Assembly (NCBI GenBank): GCA_964057225.1
Contig: CAXKVF010000078.1
Span: 434,001-498,000 of the forward strand
Direction: 5' to 3'
Source: Auanema rhodensis
Taxonomy: Eukaryota > Nematoda > Chromadorea > Rhabditida > Rhabditidae
DNA length: 64,000 nt
In this document: in pieces, positions 39,240 to 51,546 of the stretch
Position numbering within the stretch: the stretch's first letter is position 1
Layout of the letters: every line of letters starts with the position of its first letter
Notes under the pieces: model-generated
Database searches by the model: none
What the model was told of the DNA's origin: nothing
Seen by the model: the letters and a program-made list of their open reading frames with translations, nothing else
Made by a program: the position numbers and the translations under genes

Positions 39240-40995
39240 AGTTACATACCAAGTGCACATCACGTGTACATTTAATTAGCATAAATTAAAGTTCACGTAA
39301 ATTTCAAAGTCATGGTTACCATGAAGCAATATTAATAAAAATTTGTTTTAGACTAATATGGACATGGGGAATCTAATTTTGAAAACCGCATCTCTTTATC
39401 TTCCACGTGAAGCGAGTTACATACCAAGTGCACATCACGTGTACATTTAATTAGCATAAATTAAAGTTCACGTAAATTTCAAAGTCATGGTTACCATGCA
39501 CCAATATCAATAAAAATTTGTTTTTAGACTAATATGGACATGGGGGATCTAATTTTGAAAACCGCATCTCTTTATCTTTCACGTGAAGCGAGTTACATAC
39601 CAAGTGCACATCACGTGTACATTTAATTAGCATAAATTAAAGTTCACGTAAATTTCAAAGTCATGGTTACCATGAAGCAATATTAATAAAAATTTGTTTT
39701 AGACTAATATGGACATGGGGAATCTAATTTTGAAAACCGCATCTCTTTATCTTCCACGTGAAGCGAGTTACATACCAAGTGCACATCACGTGTACATTTA
39801 ATTAGCATAAATTAAAGTTCACGTAAATTTCAAAGTCATGGTTACCATGCACCAATATCAATAAAAATTTGTTTTTAGACTAATATGGACATGGGGGATC
39901 TAATTTTGAAAACCGCATCTCTTTATCTTTCACGTGAAGCGAGTTACATACCAAGTGCACATCACGTGTACATTTAATTAGCATAAATTAAAGTTCACGT
40001 AAATTTCAAAGTCATGGTTACCATGAACCAATATCAATAAAAATTTGTTTTTAGACTAATTTGGACATGGGGAATCTAATTTTGAAAACCGCATCTCTTT
40101 ATCTTTCACGTGAAGCGAGTTACATACCAAGTGCACATCACGTGTACATTTAATTAGCATAAATTAAAGTTCACGTAAATTTCAAAGTCATGGTTACCAT
40201 GAAGCAATATTAATAAAAATTTGTTTTAGACTAATATGGACATGGGGAATCTAATTTTGAAAACCGCATCTCTTTATCTTCCACGTGAAGCGAGTTACAT
40301 ACCAAGTGCACATCACGTGTACATTTAATTAGCATAAATTAAAGTTCACGTAAATTTCAAAGTCATGGTTACCATGCACCAATATCAATAAAAATTTGTT
40401 TTTAGACTAATATGGACATGGGGGATCTAATTTTGAAAACCGCATCTCTTTATCTTTCACGTGAAGCGAGTTACATACCAAGTGCACATCACGTGTACAT
40501 TTAATTAGCATAAATTAAAGTTCACGTAAATTTCAAAGTCATGGTTACCATGAAGCAATATTAATAAAAATTTGTTTTAGACTAATATGGACATGGGGAA
40601 TCTAATTTTGAAAACCGCATCTCTTTATCTTCCACGTGAAGCGAGTTACATACCAAGTGCACATCACGTGTACATTTAATTAGCATAAATTAAAGTTCAC
40701 GTAAATTTCAAAGTCATGGTTACCATGCACCAATATCAATAAAAATTTGTTTTTAGACTAATATGGACATGGGGGATCTAATTTTGAAAACCGCATCTCT
40801 TTATCTTTCACGTGAAGCGAGTTACATACCAAGTGCACATCACGTGTACATTTAATTAGCATAAATTAAAGTTCACGTAAATTTCAAAGTCATGGTTACC
40901 ATGAACCAATATCAATAAAAATTTGTTTTTAGACTAATTTGGACATGGGGAATCTAATTTTGAAAACCGCATCTCTTTATCTTTCACGTGAAGCG
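39240..40995 (+). repeat. Nested higher-order repeat, 878 bp x 2
   Basis: The units are 39240-40117 and 40118-40995. Each is two 351-bp dimers plus one full monomer. The dimer is a 175-bp GAAGCAATATT monomer (TTTGTTTT, TCCACGTG) followed by a 176-bp GCACC monomer with GGGGGATC. The closing monomer has GAACC and ACTAATTTGG (TTGGAC at 40061 and 40939, 878 bp apart). The ATTAAT markers at 39331, 39682, 40209 and 40560 give spacings of 351, 527 and 351. The layout parallels the 1410-bp unit at 19533. Confidence 0.94.
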
Positions 40996-42050
40996 AGTTA
41001 CATACCAAGTGCACATCACGTGTACATTTAATTAGCATAAATTAAAGTTCACGTAAATTTCAAAGTCATGGTTACCATGAACCAATATCAATAAAAATTT
41101 GTTTTTAGACTAATATGGACATGGGGAATCTAATTTTGAAAACCGCATCTCTTTATCTTTCACGTGAAGCGAGTTACATACCAAGTGCACATCACGTGTA
41201 CATTTAATTAGCATAAATTAAAGTTCACGTAAATTTCAAAGTCATGGTTACCATGAAGCAATATTAATAAAAATTTGTTTTTAGACTAATATGGACATGG
41301 GGAATCTAATTTTGAAAACCGCATCTCTTTATCTTTCACGTGACGCGAGTTACATACCAAGTGCACATCACGTGTACATTTAATTAGCATAAATTAAAGT
41401 TCACGTAAATTTCAAAGTCATGGTTACCATGAACCAATATCAATAAAAATTTGTTTTTAGACTAATATGGACATGGGGAATCTAATTTTGAAAACCGCAT
41501 CTCTTTATCTTTCACGTGAAGCGAGTTACATACCAAGTGCACATCACGTGTACATTTAATTAGCATAAATTAAAGTTCACGTAAATTTCAAAGTCATGGT
41601 TACCATGAAGCAATATCAATAAAAATTTCTTTTAGACTAACATGGACATGGGGAATCTAATTTTGAAAACCGCATCTCTTTATCTTTCACGTGAAGCGAG
41701 TTACATACCAAGTGCACATCACGTGTACATTTAATTAGCATAAATTAAAGTTCACGTAAATTTCAAAGTCATGGTTACCATGAACCAATATCAATAAAAA
41801 TTTGTTTTTAGACTAATATGGACATGGGGAATCTAATTTTGAAAACCGCATCTCTTTATCTTTCACGTGAAGCGAGTTACATACCAAGTGCACATCACGT
41901 GTACATTTAATTAGCATAAATTAAAGTTCACGTAAATTTCAAAGTCATGGTTACCATGAACCAATATCAATAAAAATTTGTTTTTAGACTAATATGGACA
42001 TGGGGAATCTAATTTTGAAAACCGCATCTCTTTATCTTTCACGTGAAGCG
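40996..42050 (+). repeat. Six mixed monomers
   Basis: The order is GAACC, GAAGCAATATT (with TGACGCGAG near 41.34 kb), GAACC, a 175-bp GAAGC monomer with TTTCTTTT and ACTAACATGG (41524-41698), then two GAACC copies. No clear local period. Confidence 0.8.
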
Positions 42051-43102
42051 AGTTACATACCAAGTGCACATCACGTGTACATTTAATTAGCATAAATTAA
42101 AGTTCACGTAAATTTCAAAGTCATGGTTACCATGAACCAATATCAATAAAAATTTGTTTTTAGACTAATATGGACATGGGAAATCTAATTTTGAAAACCG
42201 CATCTCTTTATCTTTCACGTGAAGCGAGTTACATACCAAGTGCACATCACGTGTACATTTAATTAGCATAAATTAAAGTTCACGTAAATTTCAAAGTCAT
42301 GGTTACCATGAAGCAATATTAATAAAAATTTGTTTTAGACTAATATGGACATGGGGAATCTAATTTTGAAAACCGCATCTCTTTATCTTTCACGTGAAGC
42401 GAGTTACATACCAAGTGCACATCACGTGTACATTTAATTAGCATAAATTAAAGTTCACGTAAATTTCAAAGTCATGGTTACCATGAACCAATATCAATAA
42501 AAATTTGTTTTTAGACTAATATGGACATGGGAAATCTAATTTTGAAAACCGCATCTCTTTATCTTTCACGTGAAGCGAGTTACATACCAAGTGCACATCA
42601 CGTGTACATTTAATTAGCATAAATTAAAGTTCACGTAAATTTCAAAGTCATGGTTACCATGAAGCAATATTAATAAAAATTTGTTTTAGACTAATATGGA
42701 CATGGGGAATCTAATTTTGAAAACCGCATCTCTTTATCTTTCACGTGAAGCGAGTTACATACCAAGTGCACATCACGTGTACATTTAATTAGCATAAATT
42801 AAAGTTCACGTAAATTTCAAAGTCATGGTTACCATGAACCAATATCAATAAAAATTTTTTTTAGACTAATATGGACATGGGAAATCTAATTTTGAAAACC
42901 GCATCTCTTTATCTTTCACGTGAAGCGAGTTACATACCAAGTGCACATCACGTGTACATTTAATTAGCATAAATTAAAGTTCACGTAAATTTCAAAGTCA
43001 TGGTTACCATGAAGCAATATTAATAAAAATTTGTTTTAGACTAATATGGACATGGGGAATCTAATTTTGAAAACCGCATCTCTTTATCTTTCACGTGAAG
43101 CG
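42051..43102 (+). repeat. Dimeric higher-order repeat, about 351 bp x 3
   Basis: Three dimers: 42051-42401, 42402-42752 and 42753-43102. Each is a GAACC/GGGAAATC monomer followed by a 175-bp GAAGCAATATT monomer with TTTGTTTT. The third dimer is 350 bp because its first monomer also has an eight-T tract (from 42855). That is the only eight-T copy with G at position 143 and with GGGAAATC. Confidence 0.9.
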
Positions 43103-46100
43103 AGTTACATACCAAGTGCACATCACGTGTACATTTAATTAGCATAAATTAAAGTTCACGTAAATTTCAAAGTCATGGTTACCATGAACCAATATCAATA
43201 AAAATTTGTTTTTAGACTAATATGGACATGGGGAATCTAATTTTGAAAACCGCATCTCTTTATCTTTCACGTGAAGCGAGTTACATACCAAGTGCACATC
43301 ACGTGTACATTTAATTAGCATAAATTAAAGTTCACGTAAATTTCAAAGTCATGGTTACCATGAAGCAATATTAATAAAAATTTGTTTTTAGACTAATATG
43401 GACATGGGGAATCTAATTTTGAAAACCGCATCTCTTTATCTTTCACGTGAAGCGAGTTACATACCAAGTGCACATCACGTGTACATTTAATTAGCATAAA
43501 TTAAAGTTCACGTAAATTTCAAAGTCATGGTTACCATGCACCAATATCAATAAAAATTTGTTTTTAGACTAATATGGACATGGGGGATCTAATTTTGAAA
43601 ACCGCATCTCTTTATCTTTCACGTGAAGCGAGTTACATACCAAGTGCACATCACGTGTACATTTAATTAGCATAAATTAAAGTTCACGTAAATTTCAAAG
43701 TCATGGTTACCATGAACCAATATCAATAAAAATTTGTTTTTAGACTAATATGGACATGGGGAATCTAATTTTGAAAACCGCATCTCTTTATCTTTCACGT
43801 GAAGCGAGTTACATACCAAGTGCACATCACGTGTACATTTAATTAGCATAAATTAAAGTTCACGTAAATTTCAAAGTCATGGTTACCATAAACCAATATC
43901 AATAAAAATTTGTTTTTAGACTAATATGGACATGGGGAATCTAATTTTGAAAACCGCATCTCTTTATCTTTCACGTGAAGCGAGTTACATACCAAGTGCA
44001 CATCACGTGTACATTTAATTAGCATAAATTAAAGTTCACGTAAATTTCAAAGTCATGGTTACCATGAACCAATATCAATAAAAATTTGTTTTTAGACTAA
44101 TATGGACATGGGGAATCTAATTTTGAAAACCGCATCTCTTTATCTTTCACGTGAAGCGAGTTACATACCAAGTGCACATCACGTGTACATTTAATTAGCA
44201 TAAATTAAAGTTCACGTAAATTTCAAAGTCATGGTTACCATGAACCAATATCAATAAAAATTTGTTTTTAGACTAATATGGACATGAGAAATCTAATTTT
44301 GAAAACCGCATCTCTTTATCTTTCACGTGAAGCGAGTTACATACCAAGTGCACATCACGTGTACATTTAATTAGCATAAATTAAAGTTCACGTAAATTTC
44401 AAAGTCATGGTTACCATGAACCAATATCAATAAAAATTTGTTTTTAGACTAATATGGACATGGGGAATCTAATTTTGAAAACCGCATCTCTTTATCTTTC
44501 ACGTGAAGCGAGTTACATACCAAGTGCACATCACGTGTACATTTAATTAGCATAAATTAAAGTTCACGTAAATTTCAAAGTCATGGTTACCATGAACCAA
44601 TATCAATAAAAATTTGTTTTTAGACTAATATGGACATGGGAAATCTAATTTTGAAAACCGCATCTCTTTATCTTTCACGTGAAGCGAGTTACATACCAAG
44701 TGCACATCACGTGTACATTTAATTAGCATAAATTAAAGTTCACGTAAATTTCAAAGTCATGGTTACCATGCACCAATATCAATAAAAATTTGTTTTTAGA
44801 CTAATATGGACATGGGGAATCTAATTTTGAAAACCGCATCTCTTTATCTTTCACGTGAAGCGAGTTACATACCAAGTGCACATCACGTGTACATTTAATT
44901 AGCATAAATTAAAGTTCACGTAAATTTCAAAGTCATGGTTACCATGAACCAATATCAATAAAAATTTTTTTTAGACTAATATGGACATGGGGAATCTAAT
45001 TTTAAAAACCGCATCTCTTTATCTTTCACGTGAAGCGAGTTACATACCAAGTGCACATCACGTGTACATTTAATTAGCATAAATTAAAGTTCACGTAAAT
45101 TTCAAAGTCATGGTTACCATGAACCAATATCAATAAAAATTTGTTTTTAGACTAATATGGACATGGGGAATCTAATTTTGAAAACCGCATCTCTTTATCT
45201 TTCACGTGAAGCGAGTTACATACCAAGTGCATATCACGTGTACATTTAATTAGCATAAATTAAAGTTCACGTAAATTTCAAAGTCATGGTTACCATGAAC
45301 CAATATCAATAAAAATTTGTTTTTAGACTAATATGGACATGGGGAATCTAATTTTGAAAACCGCATCTCTTTATCTTTCACGTGAAGCGAGTTACATACC
45401 AAGTGCACATCACGTGTACATTTAATTAGCATAAATTAAAGTTCACGTAAATTTCAAAGTCATGGTTACCATGAACCAATATCAATAAAAATTTGTTTTT
45501 AGACTAATATGGACATGAGGAATCTAATTTTGAGTACCGCATCTCTTTATCTTTCACGTGAAGCGAGTTACATACCAAGTGCACATCACGTGTACATTTA
45601 ATTAGCATAAATTAAAGTTCACGTAAATTTCAAAGTCATGGTTACCATGCACCAATATCAATAAAAATTTGTTTTTAGACTAATATGGACATGGGAAATC
45701 TAATTTTGAAAACCGCATCTCTTTATCTTTCACGTGAAGCGAGTTACATACCAAGTGCACATCACGTGTACATTTAATTAGCATAAATTAAAGTTCACGT
45801 AAATTTCAAAGTCATGGTTACCATGAAGCAATATTAATAAAAATTTGTTTTAGACTAATATGGACATGGGGAATCTAATTTTGAAAACCGCATCTCTTTA
45901 TCTTCCACGTGAAGCGAGTTACATACCAAGTGCACATCACGTGTACATTTAATTAGCATAAATTAAAGTTCACGTAAATTTCAAAGTCATGGTTACCATG
46001 CACCAATATCAATAAAAATTTGTTTTTAGACTAATATGGACATGGGGGATCTAATTTTGAAAACCGCATCTCTTTATCTTTCACGTGAAGCGAGTTACAT

Positions 46101-47324
46101 ACCAAGTGCACATCACGTGTACATTTAATTAGCATAAATTAAAGTTCACGTAAATTTCAAAGTCATGGTTACCATGAACCAATATCAATAAAAATTTGTT
46201 TTTAGACTAATATGGACATGGGGAATCTAATTTTGAAAACCGCATCTCTTTATCTTTCACGTGAAGCGAGTTACATACCAAGTGCACATCACGTGTACAT
46301 TTAATTAGCATAAATTAAAGTTCACGTAAATTTCAAAGTCATGGTTACCATGAACCAATATCAATAAAAATTTGTTTTTAGACTAATATGGACATGGGGA
46401 ATCTAATTTTGAAAACCGCATCTCTTTATCTTTCACGTGAAGCGAGTTACATACCAAGTGCACATCACGTGTACATTTAATTAGCATAAATTAAAGTTCA
46501 CGTAAATTTCAAAGTCATGGTTACCATGAAGCAATATTAATAAAAATTTGTTTTTAGACTAATATGGACATGGGGAATCTAATTTTGAAAACCGCATCTC
46601 TTTATCTTTCACGTGAAGCGAGTTACATACCAAGTGCACATCACGTGTACATTTAATTAGCATAAATTAAAGTTCACGTAAATTTCAAAGTCATGGTTAC
46701 CATGCACCAATATCAATAAAAATTTGTTTTTAGACTAATATGGACATGGGGGATCTAATTTTGAAAACCGCATCTCTTTATCTTTCACGTGAAGCGAGTT
46801 ACATACCAAGTGCACATCACGTGTACATTTAATTAGCATAAATTAAAGTTCACGTAAATTTCAAAGTCATGGTTACCATGAACCAATATCAATAAAAATT
46901 TGTTTTTAGACTAATATGGACATGGGGAATCTAATTTTCAAAACCGCATCTCTTTATCTTTCACGTGAAGCGAGTTACATACCAAGTGCACATCACGTGT
47001 ACATTTAATTAGCATAAATTAAAGTTCACGTAAATTTCAAAGTCATGGTTACCATGAACCAATATCAATAAAAATTTGTTTTTAGACTAATATGGACATG
47101 GGGAATCTAATTTTGAAAACCGCATCTCTTTATCTTTCACGTGAAGCGAGTTACATACCAAGTGCACATCACGTGTACATTTAATTAGCATAAATTAAAG
47201 TTCACGTAAATTTCAAAGTCATGGTTACCATGAACCAATATCAATAAAAATTTGTTTTTAGACTAATATGGACATGAGGAATCTAATTTTGAGTACCGCA
47301 TCTCTTTATCTTTCACGTGAAGCG
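43103..47324 (+). repeat. Mixed GAACC-rich stretch with 1759-bp offset markers
   Basis: Twenty-four monomers, two of them 175 bp (44863-45037 with eight T; 45742-45916 with TTTGTTTT). Monomers 45390 and 47149 share GAGGAATC and GAGTACC (45532, 47291; offset 1759 bp, ten monomers minus one base). The recurring triplet GGGAAATC, GAAGCAATATT, GCACC/GGGGGATC is at 45566-46092. Private changes: CCATAAACC (43.89 kb), GAGAAATC (44.29 kb), GCATATCACG (45.23 kb) and TTTTCAAAACC (46.94 kb). Confidence 0.83.
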
Positions 47325-48380
47325 AGTTACATACCAAGTGCACATCACGTGTACATTTAATTAGCATAAATTAAAGTTCACGTAAATTTCAAAGTCATGG
47401 TTACCATGCACCAATATCAATAAAAATTTGTTTTTAGACTAATATGGACATGGGGGATCTAATTTTGAAAACCGCATCTCTTTATCTTTCACGTGAAGCG
47501 AGTTACATACCAAGTGCACATCACGTGTACATTTAATTAGCATAAATTAAAGTTCACGTAAATTTCAAAGTCATGGTTACCATGAACCAATATCAATAAA
47601 AATTTGTTTTTAGACTAATATGGACATGGGGAATCTAATTTTGAAAACCGCATCTCTTTATCTTTCACGTGAAGCGAGTTACATACCAAGTGCACATCAC
47701 GTGTACATTTAATTAGCATAAATTAAAGTTCACGTAAATTTCAAAGTCATGGTTACCATGCACCAATATCAATAAAAATTTGTTTTTAGACTAATATGGA
47801 CATGGGGGATCTAATTTTGAAAACCGCATCTCTTTATCTTTCACGTGAAGCGAGTTACATACCAAGTGCACATCACGTGTACATTTAATTAGCATAAATT
47901 AAAGTTCACGTAAATTTCAAAGTCATGGTTACCATGAACCAATATCAATAAAAATTTGTTTTTAGACTAATATGGACATGGGGAATCTAATTTTGAAAAC
48001 CGCATCTCTTTATCTTTCACGTGAAGCGAGTTACATACCAAGTGCACATCACGTGTACATTTAATTAGCATAAATTAAAGTTCACGTAAATTTCAAAGTC
48101 ATGGTTACCATGCACCAATATCAATAAAAATTTGTTTTTAGACTAATATGGACATGGGGGATCTAATTTTGAAAACCGCATCTCTTTATCTTTCACGTGA
48201 AGCGAGTTACATACCAAGTGCACATCACGTGTACATTTAATTAGCATAAATTAAAGTTCACGTAAATTTCAAAGTCATGGTTACCATGAACCAATATCAA
48301 TAAAAATTTGTTTTTAGACTAATATGGACATGGGGAATCTAATTTTGAAAACCGCATCTCTTTATCTTTCACGTGAAGCG
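47325..48380 (+). repeat. Dimeric higher-order repeat, 352 bp x 3
   Basis: A GCACC/GGGGGATC monomer alternates with a GAACC monomer, starting at 47325, 47677 and 48029. The dimer is 352 bp because neither monomer has the T-tract deletion. The third dimer also opens the 1935-bp duplication. Confidence 0.9.
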
Positions 48381-51300
48381 AGTTACATACCAAGTGCACA
48401 TCACGTGTACATTTAATTAGCATAAATTAAAGTTCACGTAAATTTCAAAGTCATGGTTACCATGAACCAATATCAATAAAAATTTGTTTTTAGACTAATA
48501 TGGACATGGGGAATCTAATTTTGAAAACCGCATCTCTTTATCTTTCACGTGAAGCGAGTTACATACCAAGTGCACATCACGTGTACATTTAATTAGCATA
48601 TATTAAAGTTCACGTAAATTTCAAAGTCATGGTTACCATGAACCAATATCAATAAAAATTTGTTTTTAGACTAATATGGACATGGGGAATCTAATTTTGA
48701 AAACCGCATCTCTTTATCTTTCACGTGAAGCGAGTTACATACCAAGTGCACATCACGTGTACATTTAATTAGCATAAATTAAAGTTCACGTAAATTTCAA
48801 AGTCATGGTTACCATGCACCAATATCAATAAAAATTTGTTTTTAGACTAATATGGACATGGGGAATCTAATTTTGAAAACCGCATCTCTTTATCTTTCAC
48901 GTGAAGCGAGTTACATACCAAGTGCACATCACGTGTACATTTAATTAGCATAAATTAAAGTTCACGTAAATTTCAAAGTCATGGTTACCATGAACCAATA
49001 TCAATGAAAATTTTTTTTAGACTAATATGGACATGGGGAATCTAATTTTAAAAACCGCATCTCTTTATCTTTCACGTGAAGCGAGTTACATACCAAGTGC
49101 ACATCACGTGTACATTTAATTAGCATAAATTAAAGTTCACGTAAATTTCAAAGTCATGGTTACCATGAACCAATATCAATAAAAATTTGTTTTTAGACTA
49201 ATATGGACATGGGGAATCTAATTTTGAAAACCGCATCTCTTTATCTTTCACGTGAAGCGAGTTACATACCAAGTGCACATCACGTGTACATTTAATTAGC
49301 ATAAATTAAAGTTCACGTAAATTTCAAAGTCATGGTTACCAAGAACCAATATCAATAAAAATTTGTTTTTAGACTAATATGGACATGGGGAATCTAATTT
49401 TGAAAACCGCATCTCTTTATCTTTCACGTGAAGCGAGTTACATACCAAGTGCACATCACGTGTACATTTAATTAGCATAAATTAAAGTTCACGTAAATTT
49501 CAAAGTCATGGTTACCATGAAGCAATATCAATAAAAATTTGTTTTTAGACTAATATGGACATGGGGAATCTAATTTTGAAAACCGCATCTCTTTATCTTT
49601 CACGTGAAGCGAGTTACATACCAAGTGCACATCACGTGTACATTTAATTAGCATAAATTAAAGTTCACGTAAATTTCAAAGTCATGGTTACCATGAACCA
49701 ATATCAATAAAAATTTGTTTTTAGACTAATATGGACATGGGGAATCTAATTTTGAAAACCGCATCTCTTTATCTTTCACGTGAAGCGAGTTACATACCAA
49801 GTGCACATCACGTGTACATTTAATTAGCATATATTAAAGTTCACGTAAATTTCAAAGTCATGGTTACCATGAACCAATATCAATAAAAATTTGTTTTTAG
49901 ACTAATATGGACATGGGGAATCTAATTTTGAATACCGCATCTCTTTATCTTTCACGTGAAGCGAGTTACATACCAAGTGCACATCACGTGTACATTTAAT
50001 TAGCATAAATTAAAGTTCACGTAAATTTCAAAGTCATGGTTACCATGCACCAATATCAATAAAAATTTGTTTTTAGACTAATATGGACATGGGGGATCTA
50101 ATTTTGAAAACCGCATCTCTTTATCTTTCACGTGAAGCGAGTTACATACCAAGTGCACATCACGTGTACATTTAATTAGCATAAATTAAAGTTCACGTAA
50201 ATTTCAAAGTCATGGTTACCATGAACCAATATCAATAAAAATTTGTTTTTAGACTAATATGGACATGGGGAATCTAATTTTGAAAACTGCATCTCTTTAT
50301 CTTTCACGTGAAGCGAGTTACATACCAAGTGCACATCACGTGTACATTTAATTAGCATAAATTAAAGTTCACGTAAATTTCAAAGTCATGGTTACCATGA
50401 ACCAATATCAATAAAAATTTGTTTTTAGACTAATATGGACATGGGGAATCTAATTTTGAAAACCGCATCTCTTTATCTTTCACGTGAAGCGAGTTACATA
50501 CCAAGTGCACATCACGTGTACATTTAATTAGCATATATTAAAGTTCACGTAAATTTCAAAGTCATGGTTACCATGAACCAATATCAATAAAAATTTGTTT
50601 TTAGACTAATATGGACATGGGGAATCTAATTTTGAAAACCGCATCTCTTTATCTTTCACGTGAAGCGAGTTACATACCAAGTGCACATCACGTGTACATT
50701 TAATTAGCATAAATTAAAGTTCACGTAAATTTCAAAGTCATGGTTACCATGCACCAATATCAATAAAAATTTGTTTTTAGACTAATATGGACATGGGGAA
50801 TCTAATTTTGAAAACCGCATCTCTTTATCTTTCACGTGAAGCGAGTTACATACCAAGTGCACATCACGTGTACATTTAATTAGCATAAATTAAAGTTCAC
50901 GTAAATTTCAAAGTCATGGTTACCATGAACCAATATCAATAAAAATTTTTTTTAGACTAATATGGACATGGGGAATCTAATTTTAAAAACCGCATCTCTT
51001 TATCTTTCACGTGAAGCGAGTTACATACCAAGTGCACATCACGTGTACATTTAATTAGCATAAATTAAAGTTCACGTAAATTTCAAAGTCATGGTTACCA
51101 TGAACCAATATCAATAAAAATTTGTTTTTAGACTAATATGGACATGGGGAATCTAATTTTGAAAACCGCATCTCTTTATCTTTCACGTGAAGCGAGTTAC
51201 ATACCAAGTGCACATCACGTGTACATTTAATTAGCATAAATTAAAGTTCACGTAAATTTCAAAGTCATGGTTACCAAGAACCAATATCAATAAAAATTTG

Positions 51301-51546
51301 TTTTTAGACTAATATGGACATGGGGAATCTAATTTTGAAAACCGCATCTCTTTATCTTTCACGTGAAGCGAGTTACATACCAAGTGCACATCACGTGTAC
51401 ATTTAATTAGCATAAATTAAAGTTCACGTAAATTTCAAAGTCATGGTTACCATGAAGCAATATCAATAAAAATTTGTTTTTAGACTAATATGGACATGGG
51501 GAATCTAATTTTGAAAACCGCATCTCTTTATCTTTCACGTGAAGCG
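48029..51546 (+). repeat. 11-monomer offset duplication, 1935 bp
   Basis: The block 48029-49611 recurs at 49964-51546. Markers at 1935 bp are GGGGGATC in the first monomer, AGCATATATTAAAG (48597, 50532), the eight-T/AAAAACC tract (49011, 50946), CCAAGAACC (49341, 51276) and a following GAAGC copy. A third AGCATATATT copy at 49828 sits between them, with GAATACCGC. The offset is 11 x 176 minus one base for the 175-bp copy. Only the first copy has CAATGAAAATT at its tract, and only the second has ACTGC at about 50287. Confidence 0.9.
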
